Source: Lachnospiraceae bacterium (GTDB lineage Bacteria > Bacillota > Clostridia > Lachnospirales > Lachnospiraceae). Taken from it: a DNA stretch of 64,000 nucleotides. A model generated the notes under the pieces. The model made no database searches, was not told where the DNA came from, and was given only the letters and a program-made list of their open reading frames with translations. The stretch is from assembly GCA_024696005.1 (NCBI GenBank), contig JAILHF010000051.1, positions 186,001 to 250,000 on the forward strand. The letters are read 5' to 3'. This document shows, piece after piece, positions 52,073 to 61,011 of the stretch; position 1 is the stretch's first letter; every line of letters begins with the position of its first letter. Both the position numbers and the translations under genes were made by a program.

Positions 52073-53113
52073 TTACTGTTTGACGCCCGCCCCGCCGGCT
52101 TTCCTGCGCAGCTGGCCGCACGCTCCGTCAATGTCGCGTCCCAGTTCCCTTCGGATCGTGGCCGTCACGCCGCGCTTGTTCAGCTTCACGCAGAACGCCT
52201 GCACCGCATCCCTGTCCGGTTCCTTCATCCCTGTTTCGGTAACCGGATTGACCGGGATCAGGTTTACATGGCAATGCCTTGGTGCCGCCAGCGCGGACAG
52301 CGCCGCGACATCCTCTTCCTTATCGTTTTCTCCGGCGATCAGGGCATATTCGAAGCTGACCCTTCTCCCGGTCTTTACAAAATAAAAGTCGGCTGCTCCC
52401 ATCAGTTCGTCGATGGAATAGCGCTGCGCGACCGGCATGATGCGTCGGCGTTTTTCATCACTCGCGGCATGAAGGGAGATCGCGAGTGTGACAGCCAGAT
52501 CCTCTCCGGCCAGATCCCGGATCTGCGGAACAAGCCCGCAGCTCGAGACCGTGATGCTGCGCTGGCTGATGTTCAGCCCTTCCTTTCCGGTGATCATGCG
52601 AAGGAATCGGATCAGTTCCGCATAATTGTCCAGCGGTTCCCCGATCCCCATGACAACGATGTTGCCGATCCTCTCTCCCGTATCCCTCGTGATGGCATAG
52701 ATCTGCTCGAGCATCTCCGCGGCACTCAGGTCCCGGATCCGCCCGCCGAGCGTGGAAGCACAGAAACGGCAGCCCATGCGGCAGCCCACCTGCGTGGATA
52801 TGCACACGGTATTCCCGTGATGGTAACGCATGAAGACCGATTCGATCCGCTCGCCGTCGGAAAGGGTAAAGAGATACTTTTTGGTCCCGTCTTCCTTTGA
52901 GGTCTGTACCAGCTCGGGCTCAAAACAGGTATAGGAATAAGAAGCCCCCAGCTGCTCCCGGAGCTTCAGGGAAAGATTGCTCATCTCCGAAGAGCTCTTT
53001 GCCAGTTTCCGGTGCATCCAGTCATAGATCTGGCCGGCACGGAAGGCTTTTTCTCCGAGCCCAAGCAGTTCTTCTTTCAGTTCATCGGGGTACAATTCCT
53101 TCAGATCTTTCAT
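52073..53113 (-). CDS. rlmN: Dual-specificity 23S rRNA/tRNA adenine-C2 methyltransferase
   Basis: The protein has 346 residues. It is a radical SAM enzyme methylating A2503 of 23S rRNA and A37 of some tRNAs. The cluster motif is CRMGCRFC (Cys111, 115, 118). IVVMGIGEPLDNY and SLHAASDEKRRRIMPV bind SAM; the catalytic Cys is in RRELGRDIDGACGQL. It overlaps rsmB by 4 bases (ATGA). Confidence 0.98.
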   Translation of the reverse strand: MKDLKELYPDELKEELLGLGEKAFRAGQIYDWMHRKLAKSSSEMSNLSLKLREQLGASYSYTCFEPELVQTSKEDGTKKYLFTLSDGERIESVFMRYHHGNTVCISTQVGCRMGCRFCASTLGGRIRDLSAAEMLEQIYAITRDTGERIGNIVVMGIGEPLDNYAELIRFLRMITGKEGLNISQRSITVSSCGLVPQIRDLAGEDLAVTLAISLHAASDEKRRRIMPVAQRYSIDELMGAADFYFVKTGRRVSFEYALIAGENDKEEDVAALSALAAPRHCHVNLIPVNPVTETGMKEPDRDAVQAFCVKLNKRGVTATIRRELGRDIDGACGQLRRKAGGAGVKQ

Positions 53114-54471
53114 GCTTCCCTCCGAAAACAGGCAAAGAAAAAGCCGTCCAGGACCGGATAGCCGGCCGGTTCCCCCGGCAGAAGCTGCAGCATTCCCTCC
53201 TTCGTGCTCTCCGCTGCAGGAAACGCCGGAAGGCGTCCGCTGATGTCAATCGGGCGAAGCCCGTGCTCCTTCAGCAGCCATTCACGGTTTTCTTCGTTTT
53301 CATCCGCAAGGATCGTGCAGGTGGAATACAAAAGCGTCCCGCCCGGCTTCAGGATCGGCAGGGAAGCGTCAAGAATGCTCCGCTGCAGAGAGCGGAGGCT
53401 TTCGATGTCTTCTTCTTTGAGGCGGTAGCGGATATCCGGCTTTCGCCCCGCCACCCCGAGCCCGGAACAGGGAAGATCGGCGATCAGGACATCCGCGCTT
53501 TCTTTCAGTGCCCCGGCCTCCTCCCTGGCATCCCGTACAGCAGCTGTCAGATTGCCGCAGGAGGTGCGCTTCGCGTTTTCACGTAGCTTTTCAACCTTTG
53601 CTTCCGTCAGGTCAAAAGACAGCACCCTGCCATCAGGGCCGGCAACGGAAGCAGCAAGCATGCTCTTTCCGCCGGGAGAAGCGCACAGATCCACCACCGT
53701 ATCCCCGGGACATATCCCCGCGCAGGATACGGCCAGCATGCTGCTGCTGTCCTGTACAACAAATTCCCCTTCCGCAAATCCCTGCAGGCGCTCAACGCCG
53801 GGGACATTCTCCAGATAGAATGCATCGGCAAACCAGGGATTCTCTTTCACGATGATCCCCTGCTCCCGCCAGGACGCCGCGAGCGCATCTTTGTCTTTTC
53901 CGCAAAAGCGGACGCTCAAAGGCCGCTCTGCCAGAAAAGCGTTCAGGATGCTCTCGCAGCGTTCCCTTCCGTATTGATCGCAAAGCCGCTTCACGATCCA
54001 TTCCGGCATCGAATAACGGACGGAAAGATAATGCAGCGCATCCCGCTCAGGATCGGGCCAGGTGACTGCATCCTTTCCGGAAGCGATCGCACGCAGCACG
54101 CCGTTCGCAAAAGAGCTCAGGCCCGAAAGCCCCTTGCTCCTCGCAAGATTGACTGATTCGTTCACGGCAGCGGATGCGGGCACCGAATCCATGTAAAGGA
54201 GCTGATAGGTCCCGAGACGAAGGATCATGCGGAGCACCGGCTTCATCTTTGCTGTTTTCGTTTTTGCATGGCAGTCGATCACATGATCGAGCGTGATCCT
54301 GCGCTCGATGCAGCCGTTGACAAGGCGCTTTAAAAAGGCACGGTCCCGCTGCGGCAGCCATGCATGTTTGTCCATGACGGCCCGCAGCAGCTCTCCTGCC
54401 TTTTCCGCGCTCTTTTCCTGCTCCAGCAGGATCTCCAGCGCCAGTTTTCTGCTTTCCGAAACTTTAGCCAT
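53110..54471 (-). CDS. rsmB: 16S rRNA (cytosine-967-C5)-methyltransferase
   Basis: The protein has 453 residues. An N-terminal NusB-like helical domain (residues of about 5-135, AWLPQRDRAFLKRLVNGCIE) precedes the Rossmann methyltransferase. SAM loop VVDLCASPGGKSMLAASV and catalytic IADLPCSGLGV are present, with LYSTCTILADENEENREWLL at the end. It begins directly after the fmt stop codon. Confidence 0.97.
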   Translation of the reverse strand: MAKVSESRKLALEILLEQEKSAEKAGELLRAVMDKHAWLPQRDRAFLKRLVNGCIERRITLDHVIDCHAKTKTAKMKPVLRMILRLGTYQLLYMDSVPASAAVNESVNLARSKGLSGLSSFANGVLRAIASGKDAVTWPDPERDALHYLSVRYSMPEWIVKRLCDQYGRERCESILNAFLAERPLSVRFCGKDKDALAASWREQGIIVKENPWFADAFYLENVPGVERLQGFAEGEFVVQDSSSMLAVSCAGICPGDTVVDLCASPGGKSMLAASVAGPDGRVLSFDLTEAKVEKLRENAKRTSCGNLTAAVRDAREEAGALKESADVLIADLPCSGLGVAGRKPDIRYRLKEEDIESLRSLQRSILDASLPILKPGGTLLYSTCTILADENEENREWLLKEHGLRPIDISGRLPAFPAAESTKEGMLQLLPGEPAGYPVLDGFFFACFRREA

Positions 54472-55416
54472 CTATCCCAGATGCTCCCCGACCTGAAGCC
54501 GCATCCCGCGCAGAAAGTCTTCCGCCGGCATGCGCTTTTTTCCTTCCAGCTGCAACTCCGTGATGAAGAGCTCTCCTTTCCCGCAGGATACCGAAAAGCC
54601 GTTCTGTTCCACACGGCTGATGCAGCCCGCCGGATGCGAAGCGCGGTTTTCATCAACGCTTCCGGAGATGACCTTTCCCTTCCAGATCTTGAGTTGCTTC
54701 CTTTCAAGAAAAGTATACGCCCCGGGCCAGGGATCCAGCCCGCGTATCATGCGCTCGATCTCTTCGGCACTGCGAAGCCAGTTGATACGTCCGTCTTCCT
54801 TGGTGAGCATCCCCACGTGGCTGGCCTGCGATTCATCCTGCTTTCTCGGCTCAATGCTCCCTTCTTCGATCTTCTGAAGGGCCGTGACGATGAGCTCCGC
54901 TCCGCAGACGGAAAGCCTCTCAAACAGGCTGCCGCCCGTCTCGTCCTCGCTCAGTGTTATCTCCTTTTGCAGTAGGATGTCGCCGGTGTCGATCCCGGCA
55001 TCCATCTGCATGATGGTCACGCCGCTCTTTTCGTCTCCGTTCAGGATCGCCTGCTGGATCGGCGTGGCTCCGCGGTATTTCGGCAGCAGCGACGCGTGAA
55101 TGTTCACACAGCCGTAGCGCGGCATGTCAAGGATCTCCTGCGGAAGGATCTGTCCGAAAGCCGCAACGACAAAAATGTCCGCCGGGTATCTGCGCAGTTT
55201 CTCCACCGCTTCCGGGCGGCGTATGCGCTGCGGCTGGAACACTTCCAGGCCGCGAGCGAGCGCACATTCCTTTACCGGGCAGGGCTTCGGCTCATTGCTC
55301 CGCCCTTTCGGTTTGTCGGGCTGGCATACCACAGCCGTCACTTCGTGCCCCGCTGCCAGGATCGCTTCCAGCGCTCCTACCGAGAAATCCGGTGTTCCCA
55401 TGAAAACGACCTTCAT
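54472..55416 (-). CDS. fmt: Methionyl-tRNA formyltransferase
   Basis: The protein has 314 residues. It formylates initiator Met-tRNA with 10-formyl-THF. Motifs: MGTPDFSVGALEAIL, VNIHASLLPKYRGATPIQQA (catalytic Asn/His region), MQMDAGIDTGDIL and the C-terminal barrel RMIRGLDPWPGAYTFL. It overlaps def by 4 bases. Confidence 0.98.
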   Translation of the reverse strand: MKVVFMGTPDFSVGALEAILAAGHEVTAVVCQPDKPKGRSNEPKPCPVKECALARGLEVFQPQRIRRPEAVEKLRRYPADIFVVAAFGQILPQEILDMPRYGCVNIHASLLPKYRGATPIQQAILNGDEKSGVTIMQMDAGIDTGDILLQKEITLSEDETGGSLFERLSVCGAELIVTALQKIEEGSIEPRKQDESQASHVGMLTKEDGRINWLRSAEEIERMIRGLDPWPGAYTFLERKQLKIWKGKVISGSVDENRASHPAGCISRVEQNGFSVSCGKGELFITELQLEGKKRMPAEDFLRGMRLQVGEHLG

Positions 55417-55916
55417 TCGTCCTCGTCCTCCTCATCGTCTTCTTCGTCATGCAGTTCTTCGGTGCTGCGAAGAGGGCCTTCCACCTTGGTGGTATACATC
55501 ACGCCGTCGAGGTGATCGAGCTCGTGGCAGATGCAGCGCGCCAGCAGCTCGGTCCCTTCCAGCTCAAATTCCTTCATGTCCCTGTCGAGGGCCTTCACTT
55601 TCACATAAGCCGGCCTTGTCACTTCGCCGATCTTGCCGGGCACGGACAGACAGCCTTCATAGCCCGTCTGCTCCCCGCTGCTTGCAATGATCTCGGGATT
55701 GATCAGCACATGCGGATCCTCCCCGGTCACATCGATGACCACGACTCTTTTCAGAACACCGACCTGCGGCGCTGCCAGGCCCACACCGGCCGCATCGTAC
55801 ATCGTCTCCAGCATGTCATCGATCAGCTCGTTCAGATGCTCGGTCATCTTAGTGATCGGCCGGCACGTGCTCGTGAGCACCTCGTCTCCAATTTCCCTGA
55901 TGTTTCGGATTGCCAT
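55413..55916 (-). CDS. def: Peptide deformylase
   Basis: The protein has 167 residues. It removes formyl from new peptides using metal in CHELDHLDGVMY (HExxH) and EGCLSVPGK (Cys ligand); GVGLAAPQVG is the third motif. The C-terminus ends in a run of Glu/Asp (DEEDDEEDEDE), longer than usual. AAGGAG precedes the start. Confidence 0.98.
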   Translation of the reverse strand: MAIRNIREIGDEVLTSTCRPITKMTEHLNELIDDMLETMYDAAGVGLAAPQVGVLKRVVVIDVTGEDPHVLINPEIIASSGEQTGYEGCLSVPGKIGEVTRPAYVKVKALDRDMKEFELEGTELLARCICHELDHLDGVMYTTKVEGPLRSTEELHDEEDDEEDEDE

Positions 55917-55932
55917 GTCTGTTTCTCCTTTA

Positions 55933-58173
55933 TTAAAAACTGTTCATCGGATCGGGATCGAACTGAAGGACCACTTCAGCCGCTCCCGCTTCCGCGCTTT
56001 CCGCCTCCTGCAGCCTTTCGGCAAGCTCTCTCGCTTTATCCAGCACTCCGCGCCTTCTGTCTCGCAGATAAAGCCCCGTGCGGTACACGTCCTTGAGCTT
56101 GCCGATCAGCGCTTCCGCAGGCCCCATGATCTCGGGCCGTTCTTCCTCGGGAAGTGAGCGAAGGCCTTCTGCTATTTTTTCTGCCCGCTTCATCCCCGCA
56201 CCTTCCGTCTTCGAGAAGAACTGCAGGTTCATCAGATGGCTTACCGGCGGATAGTCGGCCAGTTCGCGGTAGCCGATCTCTTCTTCGTAAAAGGCTTCGT
56301 AATCCTGCAGCGCAGCCAGGCGCACGCTGTAATGCTCCGGACGGTAGGTCTGTATGACCACCTCTCCGGCTTTGCTTCCTCTTCCCGCACGACCGGCCGC
56401 CTGTGTGAGCAGCTGAAAGGTACGTTCCGCCGCGTGGTAATCCTGGGAAAAGAGCGACAGATCCGCGGCAAGCGCACCCACAAGCGTCACATTCGGGAAA
56501 TCATGTCCTTTCACGATCATCTGCGTTCCGACGAGGATCTCGGCCTCGCCGTCCGCGAATGCAGAAAGGATGCGGTCGTAATCATCTTTGTTCTTTGTGG
56601 TATCTGCATCCATGCGAAGGATCCTGACCGAAGGATAGAGCTTTGAAAGCTCCTCCTCCACCTGTTCCGTTCCCGCGCGGAAACCGCCTATGTAGCGGGA
56701 ACCGCATTTGGGACAGACTTTTGGTGAAGCCTCCGTGTGTCCGCAATAATGGCAGTGCAGCAGCCCGTCCCTGTGCTCCGTCAGCGAGACCGAACAATGC
56801 GGGCAGCCCGCCACGTATCCGCAGCTGCGGCAGGAGACAAACCCGGCCAGCCCCCGGCGGTTGATGAAGAGCATGCTCTGCTCGCCACGGACAATGCGTT
56901 CGGTCAGCAGCTGCTTGAGTTTTTCCGAAAAAATGCTCCTGTTGCCGTTCTTCAGCTCCTCCCGAAGATCCACAACATGAACGCTCGGAAGCTGCGCGTT
57001 TCCGAATCGGCTTTTCAGTTTATAAAGCCTGTATTCCCCCTGCTGCGAGCGGTAATAGGACTCCACCGAAGGCGTCGCGCTCCCCAGAAGCAAAAGGGCA
57101 TCGTCACGCCCGGCCAGATGCTCCGCAACTTCCCTCGCATGGTACTTCGGCATGCGCTCGTTTTTGTAACTGCCTTCATGCTCCTCGTCGATCACGATGA
57201 TCCCGAGCCTGTGAAAAGGCATGAAAAGCGCGGAACGCGCACCGATGATGATGTCAAGCTTTCCGTCCCGCACGCGTTCGTACTGGTCATAACGCTCCCC
57301 GTCGGACAGACGTGAATGCATGACGGATACCCGGTCCCCGAAGCGCGCGTAAAAACGCATCAGGGTCTGGAACGTGAGCGAGATCTCCGGGATCAGCACA
57401 ACAGCCTGTTTTCCTTCTTTCAGGGCATCGGCGATCAGCTCCATGTAGATCTCGGTCTTTCCGCTACCTGTGATACCGCAGAGCAGAACAGGCTTTCTGT
57501 CACCTTCCCGAAGCTTTTCGCGTATGTCATCCGCGACAGCCTGTTGTTCTCCGGACAGAGAGACATCCGTCTTTCCGCCCGCCGCAGCCTTCGGCGCACG
57601 GTACAGCCTGCTTTCCTCGATCCGGATCAGCCCGTCTTTTTCCGCCGTTTTGAACACGGATGCGGATATGCCGAGCTTCTCCTTCGCCATCCCCTCCGGG
57701 ATCTCTTCCGCTGTCATCAGCGCTTCATAAAGCCGGATCCTCGCGGCAAAGCGCATCGGGTTCAGCTTTTTGATCTCTTCCGAAAGACGCTCCGGATCCG
57801 CAAGCCGCAGGATCGTCCGGTAACGCCTTTCCTTCATCTTCTTTTTGACCGGAAGCACCGTCTGCATGGACGTGATCAGGCTGCCGCCGTAATGTTTCTT
57901 CATCCAGACGGCAAGCTCCAGGGCACGTCCCTCCAGCCCGACCGAACGTTCGTTGATCCGCAGGATGCTCTTGAGCCTGTCAAGCGGGTAATCGCAGTGA
58001 TCCGTGAGTGCGACCACATACGCCTTGCGCTCCTTGTTGCCGGCACCGAAAGGAACCGTCACCTCCATGCCTTCCTCCAGAACATCCGAAAGATCCGGCG
58101 GGATCAGATAGGTAAAAGGGCGGTCCAGTTTTTCGGCGGCGATATCTATGATGACCGAGGCGAAACGGTTCAT
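55933..58173 (-). CDS. priA: Primosomal replication-restart helicase
   Basis: The protein has 746 residues. It has the N-terminal 3'-DNA-binding part (FTYLIPPDLSDVLEEGMEV), helicase motifs LLCGITGSGKTEIYMELI (Walker A), VIDEEHEGSYK (DEEH), LLGSATPSVESYY, and the zinc region with Cys sets CRSCGYVAGCPHC and CHYCGHTE/CPKCGS. QAAGRAGRGSKAGEVVIQT is motif VI. PriA reloads the replisome at stalled forks. It overlaps murE by 4 bases. Confidence 0.98.
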   Translation of the reverse strand: MNRFASVIIDIAAEKLDRPFTYLIPPDLSDVLEEGMEVTVPFGAGNKERKAYVVALTDHCDYPLDRLKSILRINERSVGLEGRALELAVWMKKHYGGSLITSMQTVLPVKKKMKERRYRTILRLADPERLSEEIKKLNPMRFAARIRLYEALMTAEEIPEGMAKEKLGISASVFKTAEKDGLIRIEESRLYRAPKAAAGGKTDVSLSGEQQAVADDIREKLREGDRKPVLLCGITGSGKTEIYMELIADALKEGKQAVVLIPEISLTFQTLMRFYARFGDRVSVMHSRLSDGERYDQYERVRDGKLDIIIGARSALFMPFHRLGIIVIDEEHEGSYKNERMPKYHAREVAEHLAGRDDALLLLGSATPSVESYYRSQQGEYRLYKLKSRFGNAQLPSVHVVDLREELKNGNRSIFSEKLKQLLTERIVRGEQSMLFINRRGLAGFVSCRSCGYVAGCPHCSVSLTEHRDGLLHCHYCGHTEASPKVCPKCGSRYIGGFRAGTEQVEEELSKLYPSVRILRMDADTTKNKDDYDRILSAFADGEAEILVGTQMIVKGHDFPNVTLVGALAADLSLFSQDYHAAERTFQLLTQAAGRAGRGSKAGEVVIQTYRPEHYSVRLAALQDYEAFYEEEIGYRELADYPPVSHLMNLQFFSKTEGAGMKRAEKIAEGLRSLPEEERPEIMGPAEALIGKLKDVYRTGLYLRDRRRGVLDKARELAERLQEAESAEAGAAEVVLQFDPDPMNSF

Positions 58174-59732
58174 GCCAATGCCCCGAGTTCCGGATAACGC
58201 GCGAGCATGCGCTCAGCTGCTTTCTGATCCCCGCGTTTCCGAAGGATGTCATAGACCAGCTCTCTTTCATCCATGTGATGTTTCACGCCGGCGATCTCCT
58301 GGTAATCTTCATGGCCTTTTCCGGCCAGGATGATGATGTCGCCGGGGAGAGCGTGCGCGATCGCGTATTCGATCGCTTCCTTCCGGTCGGGTATCGTGAC
58401 ATATTCCCCTCCGGTCTTTTTCATCGTGCTGAGGATGTCTTCTATGATCGCCATCGGATCCTCGCTCCTCGGATTGTCCGAAGTAACGATGCTTAAGTCC
58501 GAAAGCCTTCCGCTTGCCTCGCCCATTTCAAAACGCCTCGAACGCGCACGGTCTCCTCCGCAGCCAAAGAGCGTGACCAGACGGCCTTTTCCGTATTCCC
58601 TGAGCGTCTTGAGCAGGCTTTCGAGCGCCATCGCGTTGTGGGCATAATCGATCATCATGCTGTATTCTTCCGATACGGGAAGCAGTTCGATCCGCCCTTT
58701 GATCATTGTGTGTGTGATCGCTTCCGCTGCCTCACGCGCCGAGAAGGAAAAACCAAGACGTTCCGAAGCCGCTTCCAGAGCGCTCATGGCAGCCAGGATA
58801 TTGCTTGCGGAAAAACGCCCCGGGAACGGGAACCAGTACCTTTCCGCTTTTCCGAAACCTTCTGCCGAAAACGCAACCCCGGGATGCCCGCCCTGGATCG
58901 CAAGCTCGATCGCTTCCGCTCTCCTGTCCGCGTTTTCCGAAAAGCCGAAACGAACGATCTTTTTGCAGCTGTTGCCCGCGAGGACTTCTTCGGTGTGGGG
59001 ATCGTCCGCGTTGACGCAGGCCGTCACGCACTGCCTGAAAAGCAGGCTCTTGCAATGAAGATAATCCGCAAAATCCTCATGTTCCCTGGGCCCGATGTGA
59101 TCGGGCGACAGATTGGTAAATACGCCCACATCAAAAAGGATCCCGTCGGTGCGGTGCATTTTCAGCCCCTGGGAGCTCACCTCCATCACAACGGCCTTCA
59201 GGCCGTTTGTGACCATTTCGGACAGGATCTCCTGAAGCTCGATGGATTCCGGCGTCGTATTTTTGGACGGGATGTGGTTTTTTCCGTCATCGATCTCGAT
59301 GGAGCCGATCAGCCCGCAGGGGATCCCCAGACGGTCAAGCGCCGTCTTTATCATGCAGGCCGAAGAGCTTTTTCCCTTCGTCCCGGTAATGCCGATCATG
59401 CAGAGCTTTTCGGCCGGGTAATCAAACCAGGCCGCCGAGCAAAGCGCAAGAGCCCGCCTCGTATCTTCCGTGACCAGCAGGGCCGTTCCGGATTTCTTTA
59501 AGCATTCCCGCGTTTCTTCGTCCGCATATTGTGCCAGTACCGCAGCCGCCCCGTTCTCCGCCGCGGCCTTTATCGCGGAATGCCCGTCGAAATTTTCACC
59601 TTTGATGGCGACAAACAGGCAGTCCCTGCAAAGTTTCCTCGAATCCGAGACCAGCGCGGCAACCGGCCGCGTTCCGTCCCCGATCTCACCTTCATATTCC
59701 AGTTTTTCAAGCAGATCCTTCAATTGTTTCAT
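58170..59732 (-). CDS. murE: UDP-MurNAc-tripeptide ligase (meso-DAP type)
   Basis: The start at 59732 (520 residues) matches the family; the longer frame to 59864 runs through the promoter and the upstream terminator. ATP site GITGTKGKSSSACMIK, NTTPESIELQ, EVSSQGLKMHRTDGI, NLSPDHIGPREHEDFADYLH, and the C-terminal SDNPRSEDPMAII. The DNPR motif is typical of enzymes adding meso-diaminopimelate rather than Lys. GGGGGCGG stands 7 bases before the ATG. Promoter TGCTATAAT at 59773 drives the long run murE-priA-def-fmt-rsmB-rlmN. Confidence 0.97.
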   Translation of the reverse strand: MKQLKDLLEKLEYEGEIGDGTRPVAALVSDSRKLCRDCLFVAIKGENFDGHSAIKAAAENGAAAVLAQYADEETRECLKKSGTALLVTEDTRRALALCSAAWFDYPAEKLCMIGITGTKGKSSSACMIKTALDRLGIPCGLIGSIEIDDGKNHIPSKNTTPESIELQEILSEMVTNGLKAVVMEVSSQGLKMHRTDGILFDVGVFTNLSPDHIGPREHEDFADYLHCKSLLFRQCVTACVNADDPHTEEVLAGNSCKKIVRFGFSENADRRAEAIELAIQGGHPGVAFSAEGFGKAERYWFPFPGRFSASNILAAMSALEAASERLGFSFSAREAAEAITHTMIKGRIELLPVSEEYSMMIDYAHNAMALESLLKTLREYGKGRLVTLFGCGGDRARSRRFEMGEASGRLSDLSIVTSDNPRSEDPMAIIEDILSTMKKTGGEYVTIPDRKEAIEYAIAHALPGDIIILAGKGHEDYQEIAGVKHHMDERELVYDILRKRGDQKAAERMLARYPELGALA

Positions 59733-59772
59733 GACAGTCCGCCCCCGGTTTTCTTCATAATTCAATGTGCTG

Positions 59773-59781
59773 ATTATAGCA
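59773..59781 (-). promoter_or_regulatory. murE promoter, extended -10
   Basis: Minus-strand TGCTATAAT, identical over 15 bases (GGGATATGCTATAAT) to the apbE promoter. No good -35. The leader is about 35 bases. It begins just after the acyltransferase-operon terminator. Confidence 0.75.
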
Positions 59782-59802
59782 TATCCCGCCATATAAATCC
59801 AT

Positions 59803-59831
59803 AAAAAGACCGCTGCCGGGAAGCAGCGGTC
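59803..59831 (-). terminator. Terminator of the recJ-acyltransferase operon
   Basis: Minus-strand arms GACCGCTGC and GCAGCGGTC (9 bp) enclose 6 bases and run into T5A. It isolates recJ/acyltransferase from murE. Confidence 0.9.
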
Positions 59832-59922
59832 CAAATATGAGGGGGAGATAGTAAATTCCTTCACTATCCTTGTTCATCATAAAACAAATTTGTGTTTTTT
59901 TCGTGTTCATTCTGTGACATTT

Positions 59923-61011
59923 TCACAATTCCTCTTCCTCCTCCGGAGCATCCCAGCTCCTATAGCCGAAAAAGAAGGAAAAGATCCGCATGCGAAAGAT
60001 CAGGATCATGACCAGCTCGGTGGCCAGAAACACGATGGCCGTCACCGCCCGCATGGCGAAATTGTTGTCCGTAAGGGCAAAAACGGCGTCTCCGGCTTTT
60101 TTTGCAAGGTTTAACAGTCCAAATCCCGAAAACGTCATGAAGATGATCAGGGCATGCCTGCCCAGAAAATCCAGGGGACGCACCGTCCCGATCCAGGCGC
60201 ACAATAAGAAGAGCCCGCCGGCGAGCAGAACGGAAGACAGCAGCGAGAAAAAGGGATTCGGGAGCACCACGGTCCGGTAATCGGCCACTCCTCCGCGACT
60301 GCCCAGCAGGATCCCTGAGGCGATCAGCGGAACGGAAAGACAGAGGGAAAGGATGCGGTTCTTCTCCCGGAAGCGAATGCAGACGCGCATCATAAGCTCA
60401 CCGATCCAGCAGAAGAACATGCCCAGGCAGCCGCGCCAGAAGAGCAGCGCGATGCGGTAACTGTATTCCTTCACTCCGATCTCCATAAAATCGTAGCTAC
60501 GCATGCCGTTGTAGGAAGCCCGGTACAGGATAAAGAGAAGAGCCGCGCTGACCGCCGCCAGGATCCCGCCCATCACGGGAAACGAAAAATAGTAACGGAA
60601 GATCCGGTAAGCTGTCACCGCCAGAAAACAGGTGGGCAGAAACCACAGAAGACCGATGCCCAGGAAGCTTACGCTGTCCCAGATGTGCCCATAGAGGGTA
60701 TAAGGATTAAAATTCCCCGGACGGGCCATCATCATGACCGCATCGATCACCAGATAGACCAGCGAGATGTTCAGATAAGGAAGCATGTAGCCACGGACCG
60801 CGTCCGGGAAAACCTTTCTCTCATCCTCATCAAAGCCCTTCCGGTAACGCAGGGCTCCGGCTGCGAGCAGAAACAGCGGAAAGCAGACGCTTTCCGTATA
60901 CTTCCTGATCCCAATGGGAAGCATGCCGCTTGCTGCGGCCACCACCAGGATGATGCCGATCCCCTTGTAAAGATCCAGTTCCGCGTAACGCTCCGACCGG
61001 GATTTTGTCAT
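59923..61011 (-). CDS. Acyltransferase-3 family membrane protein
   Basis: The protein has 362 residues with about ten helices. It starts ERYAELDLYKGIGIILVV, the usual acyltransferase-3 opening, though the catalytic His seen in many members after the first helix is not obvious here (VAAASGMLPIGIRKY). A DFLGRHALIIFMTFSG segment near the end matches sugar O-acetylases. Such enzymes acetylate polysaccharides or wall glycans. The C-terminal tail is acidic (APEEEEEL). It overlaps recJ by 4 bases, an unusual partner; they share one promoter. Confidence 0.85.
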   Translation of the reverse strand: MTKSRSERYAELDLYKGIGIILVVAAASGMLPIGIRKYTESVCFPLFLLAAGALRYRKGFDEDERKVFPDAVRGYMLPYLNISLVYLVIDAVMMMARPGNFNPYTLYGHIWDSVSFLGIGLLWFLPTCFLAVTAYRIFRYYFSFPVMGGILAAVSAALLFILYRASYNGMRSYDFMEIGVKEYSYRIALLFWRGCLGMFFCWIGELMMRVCIRFREKNRILSLCLSVPLIASGILLGSRGGVADYRTVVLPNPFFSLLSSVLLAGGLFLLCAWIGTVRPLDFLGRHALIIFMTFSGFGLLNLAKKAGDAVFALTDNNFAMRAVTAIVFLATELVMILIFRMRIFSFFFGYRSWDAPEEEEEL